A model generated the notes under the pieces. It saw only the letters and a list, made by a program, of their open reading frames with translations. It was not told the DNA's origin and did no database searches. From the NCBI GenBank assembly GCA_003024985.2, contig PXIH01S0026848.1: a DNA stretch of 10,765 nucleotides, one strand, 5' to 3'. Below, in pieces: positions 1-8,360 of the stretch. The stretch comes from Euperipatoides rowelli (taxonomy: Eukaryota > Onychophora > Udeonychophora > Euonychophora > Peripatopsidae). Made by a program: the position numbers and the translations under genes. Numbering within the stretch: the first letter of the stretch is position 1; every line of letters begins with the position of its first letter.

Positions 1-389
1 ATCTAACAAATGTACAATACTGGATGTCCTGTACCTCAACATTGTAATAGACACTATGATGGAGATGTTTTCAGAATTATTAACATTGTTAAAGTCTTTA
101 CTGCTGTAAAATAACTTGAATGGATTCTATGCTCAGCTTGTCTTCATATAAATATTGAATGATCATGAACTGATTAACTATAACATCTGAAGTCTTTGTT
201 ATACACTGCCAATTATGTAAAAGTTTTTGTTGTTAATTCTTTTAAGGAATTATGTTACCATGGTTTCTGCAAAAGTATTCTTTCATCTGTTATTTTTGGT
301 CACAAAATATACCAGGTTACTCTGAAGTAGTTTTGAATCGTATGGTCATCCATGTTACTCTCATGTGATGGTCGGTAAATTTCTTTACA
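1..389 (+). other. Upstream / 5' untranslated region of the serine-rich gene
   Basis: No coding region is visible here. An in-frame TGA at 366-368 closes the main reading frame upstream of its first ATG. Two acceptor-like sites suggest that a 5' UTR exon could begin in this stretch: a T-rich tract ending in TTTTAAG (AG at 245-246), and ATACCAG (AG at 314-315). I see no convincing TATA box or initiator, so the transcription start may lie outside the window. Both the UTR status and the acceptors are inferences. Confidence 0.4.
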
Positions 390-2552
390 ATGTCCGACAC
401 CATGGTGGCCAATATGGATGAAATTCGAGCACAAATTAAAGCATCTTTTAATCGCAGTAAGGAATTTTTGTATCAGGATCCTTTGCGCTGTCACTTATAT
501 GGATATTCCGAATTAGAACATAATTTAAAACAGTTGCGGAAGCATATCTTCTTGGATTCAGCCGAAAGCCTGTTAGAAAAAATTACAAGATGGAAACGAA
601 ATAAAAGTAGTACTTTGTCTGATTACAATTCCCACAGAGGGAAGTATATTATTGATAAAATGGATAACTTTTTAGATAAATATGACTTCAATCCACTTAC
701 TCCAAAAGTAATTAGAAGTCAATCTGCCACTTATCCATATAGGCAAAATTCCGATGAGGATTTAGATTCAGATAGTTATAAAAGTACAGACAGTATTCAT
801 AATAATACTTTAATAGAAAATGATAAAGATGCTGACAAATCTGAACATCAAGACGGTAATCATTCTAATAATTATAAACATTTACCTCCTCCAAATCCTT
901 ATCCTTCTAATAGAACTGAGACTAAATCACGGTCAAAATCAGATGTTGACTTGCCTATTAAAGTAGAAAATGTTGAGAGAAATCACAAAACTACAGGACA
1001 TTCAGATTCTTTACGATCAAATATCGTAGTAGGTCATAGTAAATTCTACGTTCCAACATTTGAAGAGTTCAAACGAATGCACAAACAAAATTCTTTACCT
1101 CCTAAACCTGAACGTTTAATTGGTTTGAAACGAGATGATTCATTTTCTAAAGAATTTGAGGCTACTCAAGAACTATGTCAAGTTGATCGTTATGCTCTAA
1201 AAGAACGAATTGAATGTAAGTGTATCATGGGTGTGAATTCACGCTATAAATTGATCAAATCATCATCTTTAAATAGCGGTATGGATGATTCTGATCGTCA
1301 TTATTGGCGAAATTTGCAAAGGACTAACAGTTTGGATAGACTTTCATTTGATTCGCTTTCTAAATGGGATCAGTATGGTAACTTAATGACCTCATTAGAA
1401 ACGCATATAAAATCGGAGAACCCTACTAGGCCAAAAATTATTCATCGTTGTTTTTTGGATGGAAAGATTAGGAAAAATCCTCAAAAAACCGTTGAAAAAA
1501 GGAATAACATTATAAATATTAAACATTTTCAAACAAACAAATCACCAGATATTGAAAAAACAAAAACTTTTGATAGTTTTCATTTGCATTCAAAATGGGG
1601 TGATTTGAGTCGAGGAGGAAGCTCTGATAATCTGCCACATCATTTTAGTGAGAAATCACGTATGTATGCCTATCAAATGGACAGAACTGATTCTACAAAG
1701 AGTTTGAATTCAATGGATTCTGCTTCATCTCCTAGTCGTGTAAAATTGGGAACATTGGCACATAAATATATTTCTAAAAATGAAAAACATCCAAAACTTC
1801 AACGAAGCAATTCTGAACGGATACGCCGAGGTGGAAATGAAGTAGAAGTAGAAAATGTATTGGCTTTTTATAAGAAAATGTCTGACAAAATAGCTCGATT
1901 AAAGGAACCATTTTCTTACCGCACAGAATCAAAAGAACAAAAAACTATTCCTTCGCTTGGATCACCGGTCATAAAAAACAAGTTTTCTAAGTCACCTCTT
2001 AGTTTGAGCCATACAAACAAAATTCCAAATAAAAAGATTAATTATACTTATTCGGATTTTGTACCATTTGAAAAACGAGTAGCAGAGTCTCCTAACGAAA
2101 CACAAAATGATCAATTCTTTAACGATCAAACAAAATTGAAGTCAACTAGTCTAAATGAGAATAAACTTTTTAAACAAAGGCATTTGGATCATAAAAGCTC
2201 ATATTTTTCAATTAAACGAACACATAATCATCATTCAGAAAAACTTGTACCCGAGAAGATGCCTCTGCCTAAAATATATTTGGATAAGTATCATGTGAAT
2301 TTAGATAGCATGTCAACGTCAGGTTATCTGCGAGATTGTAAACCTGGTCAAGATGTGTCAGACGTTTTAGATATATCATCTTCATCTCAAGTTTCTAGAA
2401 GTAAAATCCTCGCAAAGCACGTGGTTCAAGCAGAATTTACTGATAAAATCGAGTCTGCTTCAAGTTCTGGTGTCAGCTCGGTTACTTCAAATGATTCAAA
2501 GCAGTTTGGCTCTGAAGATNCAAACCAAGATATTGAAGCTGGAAATCTTCAA
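390..2552 (+). CDS. First coding exon of an unrecognised serine-rich, basic, likely disordered protein (3'-partial)
   Basis: The exon is open for 721 codons. The ATG at 390 is the first after an in-frame TGA at 366; in-frame ATGs at 402 (ACCATGG, a strong Kozak context) and 414 are alternative starts. I do not recognise the family. Residues about 41-73 look helical and charged, and residues 484-507 form a second short helical, charged block. Most of the rest is Ser/Asn/Lys-rich and probably disordered. R-x-x-S sites typical of basophilic kinases end at S112, S184, S251, S314, S435, S475 and S514, and S-P sites include S385, S447, S525, S535 and S567. Proline patches LPPPNPYP (165-172) and SLPPKP (235-240) could bind SH3 domains. 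A motif FDS...SKW occurs twice (about 320-326 and 394-403). There is no signal peptide, membrane segment or enzyme motif. An N at 2520 makes residue 711 ambiguous. The exon ends in phase 0 at CAA|GTAAGT. A cytoskeletal or signalling scaffold is conceivable but unproven. Confidence 0.85.
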
Positions 2553-2558
2553 GTAAGT
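2553..2558 (+). other. Splice donor GTAAGT
   Basis: CAA|GTAAGT matches the U1 consensus at all six intronic positions. It lies exactly on a codon boundary (phase 0), and coding-like composition ends here. Without splicing the frame adds only ten residues (VSSVSYIFHI) before the TAA at 2583-2585, so I take 2552 as the exon end. Confidence 0.8.
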
Positions 2559-2607
2559 TCTGTTTCTTATATTTTTCACATTTAAATATTAATTTATAAT
2601 ATTGTAG

Positions 2608-2613
2608 AATAAA
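2608..2613 (+). promoter_or_regulatory. Possible intronic poly(A) signal AATAAA
   Basis: An AATAAA hexamer lies 22 bases after the read-through stop at 2583-2585. If the donor at 2553 is skipped, it could end a short isoform by intronic polyadenylation. AATAAA is common by chance in DNA this AT-rich, so this is weak. Confidence 0.2.
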
Positions 2614-2723
2614 CAAATTAATCAGTTTGAAAATTGAAATATACTAAATAATTTAATTATTCTGTACATACCAGAAAGTTCAGTGACTAGCATCTGTGTT
2701 TGCCTACAAACACTATGTGTGGG

Positions 2724-2746
2724 TGTATATACATACATACACATAA
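2724..2746. repeat. Short TA/CA-rich simple repeat
   Basis: Imperfect alternating purine-pyrimidine sequence with tandem ATAC units (ATACATACATAC). It is too short to be more than a minor microsatellite. Confidence 0.5.
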
Positions 2747-4280
2747 AATAGTGGACTAAATAATTATTAAATGAGGATTAGCAAGTGCCAGGCTATTGCC
2801 ACGCTAGCTGGGGTGTAATTGCAAGCTTGGGTCACCCCCTAAACATTTTTATCAGGAGTTCTTACAATAAAATCTTAAAGCATATAATGAAGTGGAGGGT
2901 GCATTCCTTTCCTGTAAGATTTTAAAAAAATTAAATATATTTTTATAGCTTTTTAAGCATAGCTTGATTCCAACATTTTAACTTAATTCAACTTTGTTAA
3001 AATTCAAGGAATTTGACAAGTCAAATGAGATGAATTATTTGTTGTGAATTGTCAAATAAAACCAATCTATTCATAATAATGATAATATATGATAGTTTTA
3101 AAGTAACTAACTTTGTTAAATAGGGACCTTATTTCAACCAATATCAAAATTACCGTATATTCATTTAATTATTATTTGGAGGACAAGGCAGTTTACTATT
3201 CTAAATGAGGAGAATCCGATTTAATATTTTATTTATTTATTCTATTAATTACAAATTTAGACAGTCATGGGTGGCCAGTGTACTCTATTCCATTCAGTTA
3301 TTCATCTGTGTTTAATTTATCAATCTCATTTTTGGTTTTATTTTTCAATCTGAACTTTTTAATTGCTTATCTGATGGGAATTACTTAGTAGGGTAGGGGT
3401 GGTGGGTGCTGTGATGGCTAGCTGCTACCATTAATTTTTTTTTTATAATCCCATAATTACAAGTTGTTGAGAATATTCAAAACAAGATATGACATAACTA
3501 TGAGAAGTTATTTAAGGATTCAAAAATTTGGCCCACTTTAAAATTATGATTTAAATTGTTAGAAGACCAAGAGTCTTATCGCCTTATGATGTAAAATAAA
3601 ACAAATAAATTTGTTGATTACGAAATCCAATTAAGTGAATGTTTTTGCATCTTAAATTCTTTTTAATATTTAAATTTCTCTTGTCTGTAAATGTTAACTT
3701 TTTATTCTTAAATTTCATTTTCTCTTCTTTAATCTCTGTTTTTTTTTTAAACTTTTCTTTACTGTTGATGCGAGACATCTGATCTATTGATTTTGTTAGA
3801 TTAATTTATTATGCGGTGCAGATGGAAAACGTTTTAATACCTTTGAAAAATGCAACCATTGTTATGTAAATGAAGCTTTTTGCTCATTTAATTTAATAGA
3901 AAATATTGCAATCATGTATATGAATGCAGTCTCCACTATTCGTTTCTATTATATTTTGATAATTGGCTTAACTATGATACTGTAAACGTCTGCAAACTCA
4001 AGACTGTCTGTATTATTGTCTGCAGGAAGAAACGCAACTACTGTATTTCATTTTATAATCAATTTTAAAAGGAAACTAAATTAAAATATTTACTGATAAA
4101 TTAGTGATGATCGTAATTTAAAGTTGTATAACAATAAATTTGAAAAATTAAATATAAATCAATCTCAATCTTGAGAGAGTAGAGAAATATGAAAGTTTTA
4201 ACTCGATTTGTTAATGAAAGAATTTACAAGCTTTGTGCTTATATTTTGTTAAATATAAAAATAACGCACGCACTGACTTG

Positions 4281-4830
4281 AAGCTCATTTATACGTCTAC
4301 TGAACACATCTCCGATCCGTTTTCATCCGTCTCGTAAACGTAGATGCATGCATAAATTTGTTCACAGTTTCTGCAAGGTTGTGTCGGCAATCAATGAAAT
4401 TGCTCTAGCCAATCATATTCCTCGGCTTATTTCCAACAGTTGTTATGATTTTTAGTTTTAAGCGTCAAAATGAATTTCAATAAACGTCTAGTATTGTGTA
4501 AAATATTTTATTTTTTTATTTTATTTACTGCTTTACGAAAATCCATTTTCAAATACGATGTTTTCAAACCAAATCAATTAGGACAAAAACACCATTGTGC
4601 TGCCCTCTATTTAGAAAATCTAAGATATGATTGGTTCAATGGCTAACAAGATGGAGAGAAAACGGATAGGGCTACCTAAATATTGGATCTTTTCATTAAT
4701 TACGGATGATGATGGATGGCTATCCGTCTTTTAATTGCACATACCGGACTGCAGCAGTGCGTATTATGTTACGCAAACCTATCCGTTTTTACGTAATGGA
4801 TAAGGGTTGCATAGAAGTATAAATGAACTT
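4281..4830. mobile_element. Non-autonomous DNA transposon (MITE) with inverted ends
   Basis: The left end reads AAGCTCATTTATACGTCTA and the reverse complement of the right end reads AAGTTCATTTATACTTCTA, so 17 of 19 positions match, with weaker similarity further in. The element is about 550 bp with no coding capacity. ATCCG/CGGAT motifs recur near both ends (about 4311-4333, 4664, 4712, 4734 and 4780), as in subterminal repeats bound by transposases. The style recalls PIF/Harbinger MITEs, but I see no convincing TTA/TAA target duplication (flanks TTG and TAA), so the superfamily is a guess. Confidence 0.6.
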
Positions 4831-5221
4831 TAAAGATAAATTGAACTATCTTCACAAAACAGAGAACATTTAGAGTTTGGTCCTTTTCTAATCTCAAGAC
4901 TTTCATTTTCTAAGGATTAATTGGTTGTTTTCTTATCAGTCATGTTGTCAAGAAATAGTTGTAAAATTATATCATCATTTGTTCTTCTATCTTTACTTTA
5001 ACTTTTACTGTTTTCAATGCTCCACATGTGGATGACACAGGAATCAATCTCATGGTTTAGTACCGATATATTGCATGACATTATGCAGTGTAGGCTACAA
5101 CTTCTTCCTAATACTTGCTGGTTAGTTACAATTAGACAAAAATGAAGGAAGCAAGAACAATTTTTATTCACACTAATTTGTAATCAAATTAGTGTGAATT
5201 ATTTTTTCACCACAATTTTTC
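4831..5221 (+). other. Intron sequence between two transposons
   Basis: No gene is visible. It contains a CCACATGTGG palindrome around 5022-5031 and a strong hairpin at 5166-5199, listed separately. Confidence 0.5.
5166..5199. repeat. Perfect 15-bp inverted repeat with 4-base loop
   Basis: The arm ATTCACACTAATTTG (5166-5180) and its exact reverse complement (5185-5199) are separated by TAAT. The hairpin sits 22 bases outside the left end of the inferred Kolobok element. It could be a relic of an excised or tiny foldback element; no function can be assigned. Confidence 0.75.
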
Positions 5222-5784
5222 TTAAAGGGGAACGCCACCTTGAGAAAAGTTTTTGATGATATTTTCTAAATATATTGTCTGTAACAAATATCTACTTTAT
5301 TTTTAACTGATATTTATTAAAAGTTAAATATTAAAAGTAATATGAGGTACTAATTACAAGCATAGCAGCACAAAGTGACTCTGCCTTGATGACACGATTG
5401 GTGTAAAAACTCTTTAAAAAGTTATGAATGCAAGATATTGTCTCTGCCTAGCAAGCTTCACATCTTCAATAAGTGCAGAAATGTCTGTGTATTGGTTAAC
5501 TGGAGGGTCGATGGAAGTTTAGTTTATTCCAAATGCTGTGTAATAAAGGTTTAAAAAGGTTTATTGCACCCTCTGATTATCATTATGCTTGTGCATAGTT
5601 ATTTATTACATAGAGTTCACTTTAGTATTGGCATAAACATTAGTATGTACTAAATATGAAGCCGTCAAGCATTTGATATTGTCGTAGGCCATTGCTTGAT
5701 TTCAGACTAAATGGAAATTTGCAGTTTTGTAGTCAAACTCTAATAAAGAACCTTTTACAATGCTAAGTATGCTAAATGATTTTG

Positions 5785-5804
5785 GAACTATTTGCAAATA
5801 GTTC
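5785..5804. repeat. Perfect 20-bp palindrome
   Basis: GAACTATTTGCAAATAGTTC equals its own reverse complement over all 20 bases. It lies about 80 bp upstream of the THAP remnant. It could be a dimer-binding site or a cruciform seed, or simply a product of AT-rich sequence; its length makes chance less likely. Confidence 0.6.
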
Positions 5805-5883
5805 TAACTTCCTTTTATGAGCTATTTACAACTGTTACTAAGTGATCGTAATTTATCACAATTGTTTTTATTTATTTACAATT

Positions 5884-6089
5884 ATGGCACAATGTCTTGC
5901 TGTTGGATGCTCAAACAATTCTAAAAGAAAAACATCCGGAATAAGCTTTCATACTTTCCGAAAATAGATCAAACATGGTGATGGATATGGCTAGCAAATA
6001 TTAAAATACAAGAACTTTATGTCATTGAAGACCTAAAGGTTTTACATTACATACAGTATGACTGGTCTATGCACTTGATGCTTTAGAAT
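5884..6089 (+). pseudogene. Broken THAP zinc-finger domain, probably from a transposase
   Basis: The ATG at 5884 opens a 27-codon frame starting MAQCLAVGCSNNSKRK, which has the THAP N-terminus: the first two zinc ligands (C4 and C9, C-x4-C), a GCSNN turn, and GISFH at residues 19-23. It stops at TAG 5965-5967. One frame over, from 5955, the text continues as THAP does: FPK, then WLANIK at 5988-6005, with a TGA at 5979-5981. So there is one frameshift and one nonsense mutation. The later C-x2-H ligands and AVPTF box cannot be seen, and the region is cut at 6090 by a hAT-like element. THAP domains are DNA-binding C2CH fingers found in host regulators and in P-element and Kolobok transposases. 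Its place inside a TTAA-ended element favours a transposase origin, though a decayed host THAP gene copy is possible. Confidence 0.8.
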
Positions 6090-7183
6090 CAGGGCCGGAT
6101 TAAGGTATGGGCTTTAGTAGCCTCAGATCAGGGCCTTCTGTAGGGCCTCTGTGGAAACTGAAAAGTTAATTCATTTGTAATTGTTGAATTAAAGTGTAAG
6201 TATTTTGAATTTTGTAAAGTCATACAGACTTTAGAATACAAGTAAGGGTTGCATTGACTCCCTGCAAAGCATTCTAGTGACATTTTTTATTGTTTTGAAG
6301 CGTGACATTATTGTTTACTGCTGTAAGTTTATAATTATACTATATTATTGCAACACATATCTGAATTGTTTTTGATTAATAGATATTCAAGACAATGTCA
6401 ATAAGGCAGACATTATTCGGTTGGCTTTATATTACAGTGTTTATGTTTGATTTTTAATTACGTTATCCATGTTGAAACAAATTTAATTTTTCTTGAAAGT
6501 TCAAATGGAATGGATTTTTATTACTTTTTTATTATTGATTTTTCAAAAATAATTACTAAAAAAAAAATTCTACCAGAAAAAATTAAATAATAAAAGAATG
6601 ATTTATAATTCAATTTTTAAAATATTTGTCTTTAACTCCGCCTTCTTAAAACAACATTGTCTATTTATAAGCTTGGGGTGATATTTTGTTAGTCGTTGTT
6701 GAGAAATGAATGCAGTATTTACTATCTTTGTCAGCTAAAGGCTGGAAATCCTACGGACTAATTGTTTAAATACAGGTACAGAATCATAATCAAATTCATC
6801 CTTTGTGCTATTATGGTCCAATTTGTTTAAAAAAATTAAAACAAGCTTTATTACAAGAGGAACAGCACTCTATTTACAGCATAAATCAACAGCACCTAAA
6901 CAGATATAGAGACAGCTTTATCAAAATAATCTTGGACCACAGAAAAAATTTAAACCTTTTTTTTTTGTAATCTTAGACGGAGGACTGGAATATTCTTAAT
7001 TTTATATTACTCATTTGAATTTTTTTTTATCACCTGATTAAGTTATCGATTTATTAAAAATAATAAATTTGTTTAAAAAAAAAATTCATTACATTTGACC
7101 ATTAACTTTTTTTGTCTTTGAAATTACTGGGAGGCTCACAGTACTTGTTGCCCAGGGGCCTATAAAATCTTAATCCAACTCTG
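6090..7183. mobile_element. hAT-like DNA transposon (non-autonomous, 1.09 kb)
   Basis: The left end is CAGGGCCGGATTAAGG, and the right end, reverse complemented, is CAGAGTTGGATTAAGA. The two align over the first 16 bases with four mismatches and again further in around GGGCC, GCCTC and AAAGTTAAT. The flanking 8 bases are TTTAGAAT (6082-6089) and CGTAGAAT (7184-7191), matching at six of eight. CAG-type ends and 8-bp target duplications are hallmarks of the hAT superfamily. The interior is A/T-rich with many homopolymer runs and no transposase, so it is a deleted, non-autonomous copy. It interrupts the THAP remnant and is therefore younger than that insertion. The mismatched ends and duplication show that it too is old. 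Confidence 0.75.
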
Positions 7184-7324
7184 CGTAGAATGTTTGAATA
7201 CAGTATAATCCATATATTGAGATAAGACTGACAGATATTAAAATGTTTCTCGGCTCACTACCAAATGTTAATATAAAACAGCCTACTGTTTACAGATTTC
7301 TCTTAGACTTTTTATTATTTTGTG

Positions 7325-7570
7325 ATGTTTTATTTTCTAGCGGTTCTTGAAGTAATAATTGGGTTTTTAAGATCGAAAATGCTGTTAACATCTGGTAGAT
7401 CAATACCATATCAAATTAATCATTTCTTAAAAGAGTCGACTAGAAAAGCAACATTTTAACAAACAGAAAAGCTAATATTTAAAATTGTCGAAGAGTTGTG
7501 TTTGTTTTACAAAAACAAACATGAACAAAAATATTACAAGAAATCTAAAATGGAAATAATAAATCTTTAA
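7325..7570 (+). pseudogene. Possible decayed coding fragment (unidentified)
   Basis: Frame +2 is open from the ATG at 7325 to a TAA at 7457-7459, then for 36 more codons to a TAA at 7568-7570. The encoded stretches include GRSIPYQINHFLKESTRK and KIVEELCLFYKNKHEQK, which look less like translated A/T noise than their surroundings. It follows the hAT insertion on the same strand as the THAP remnant, so it could be a later part of the same transposase. I recognise no domain. The acceptor-like TTTTCTAG at 7333-7340 could alternatively mark an exon start. Confidence 0.2.
7499..7521. repeat. Short hairpin, 10-bp stem
   Basis: TGTTTGTTTT and AAAACAAACA flank a three-base ACA loop. It is a perfect but low-complexity inverted repeat, with no function implied. 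Confidence 0.5.
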
Positions 7571-8029
7571 CATAATCAGGTGATAAAAAGAAAAACATTG
7601 ATTTTATAAATGTAATCAATTAAACCAAGGAAACATGTGGAACTAAATAAACATTTACCATATTATAGTTATTTGAATAAACATATTGCAAATAAAATAA
7701 ATTGAAACTAGATTATTTGTTAGAACTAGTGCTCTATAATAAGGCACTGTTGTTCGACTAAAACTTTAATCAGAGCCATAGCCAACGGTGATCTGTGAAA
7801 ACTTCAACAATGGGTTCACACATTAACCAACATTATAATTTTTGTTTTGTGTGATGAAAATACCAAGCTCTAGGCAATGCCAGATTTTATTGCTGCTCTG
7901 GTGCAACTCTCTTAAATGCTGCCTTATCCTTGTTTACACTCCCCCCGAATTTAATTTTCTGTGAAGTGATGCAAATTGCATAAAATTGAGCAAAATTAAC
8001 ATTATAATAAGAAAGTGATAATTCATATC

Positions 8030-8041
8030 GGGGGGGGGGGG
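8030..8041 (+). repeat. Run of 12 guanines
   Basis: An uninterrupted G12 tract in otherwise AT-rich DNA. The matching right-arm position has only five (8336-8340, as C5). This suggests slippage expansion of a GGGGG that belonged to the element end. Confidence 0.8.
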
Positions 8042-8193
8042 AAATAATACTTTCCTACCGTAGGTCTTATTCCTAAGGGTGCATTTAACCGAACAGATCA
8101 TTTGCTCAAGCATAGAATCCTATATATTGTAGAATATTGTCTTTAAACTCATATTTACACTTTTAAATTCGAAAGTGTCATAGAAGTTAGAAC

Positions 8194-8266
8194 ATGTTGG
8201 AATGAAGATATTTTTAAATTAAAAATATGTAGTCTATGTAATTTAAAAATATCTTCATTCCAACAT
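8194..8266. repeat. Perfect 27-bp inverted repeat (foldback core)
   Basis: Bases 8194-8220 and 8240-8266 are exact reverse complements, separated by a 19-base loop. The arms begin ATGTTGGAATGAAGATA. Weaker pairing continues outward to about 8021 and 8349, including CTAC..CGTAG blocks and the GGGGG/CCCCC ends, with roughly 85 extra bases in the left arm. A transcript would form a long hairpin. The perfect core inside decayed flanks suggests recent arm homogenisation or constraint. Confidence 0.8.
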
Positions 8267-8360
8267 TTTAGTTTACAATCAGTTTGTTTAAGGGAAATAC
8301 GACAATCAAATACTACGCATACGTAGTTAAGTACACCCCCGTATGAATAACACCGGCCTT

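Larger units (their letters stand above)
2586..4280 (+). other. AT-rich intron sequence, no gene seen
   Basis: No coding region is visible on either strand; the longest open stretch, on the minus strand near 3584-3778, is lysine-rich low complexity made by A/T runs. The stretch holds a short TA/CA tract near 2724-2746, a slightly GC-richer patch at about 2785-2840 of unknown origin, and a 7-bp-arm palindrome at 3011-3026. There is also a good acceptor-like site, TTATTGTCTGCAG, with its AG at 4024-4025. Confidence 0.6.
7024..7589. repeat. Dispersed inverted repeat across the hAT right boundary
   Basis: Arms 7024-7055 and 7558-7589 are inverted copies with 29 of 32 bases identical; the shared core is TTTTTATCACCTGATTA. 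One arm is inside the hAT-like element and the other is 375 bp outside it, in the older host element. This may mark a second, truncated copy of the same family in the opposite orientation. Confidence 0.6.
7741..8360. mobile_element. 620-bp DNA transposon with internal foldback, flanked by ATAAT
   Basis: The left end is AAGGCACTGTTGTTC. The right end, reverse complemented, is AAGGCCGGTGTTATTC. With one gap 12 of 15 bases match. ATAAT directly abuts both ends (7736-7740 and 8361-8365), a candidate 5-bp target duplication. A third end-like copy, AGTGATAATTCATATCGGGGG, begins near 8015, and together with the right end it frames a long imperfect foldback centred on 8230. There is no coding capacity. 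The superfamily is not clear from these ends. The AT-rich duplication could be coincidental, but its exact position at the inverted ends argues otherwise. Confidence 0.5.

Noticed and set aside
300-494. Minus-strand open frame of about 64 codons
   Set aside because: It is antisense to the start of the serine-rich exon, has no recognisable domain, and is explained as a shadow of that coding strand.
2766-2850. GC-richer patch considered as a tRNA-derived SINE
   Set aside because: GGGGTG and CACCCC could pair, but no A-box or B-box promoter motif and no cloverleaf could be made out.
3391-3425. G-rich stretch with TGGCTAGCTGC considered as a SINE head
   Set aside because: It only loosely resembles a polymerase III A-box, with no B-box at the right distance and no tail or target duplication.
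3584-3778. Minus-strand open frame of about 64 codons
   Set aside because: The product is lysine-rich low complexity (KEKFKKKTEIKEEKMKFKNK and similar) produced by T-rich DNA on the plus strand. There is no coding support.
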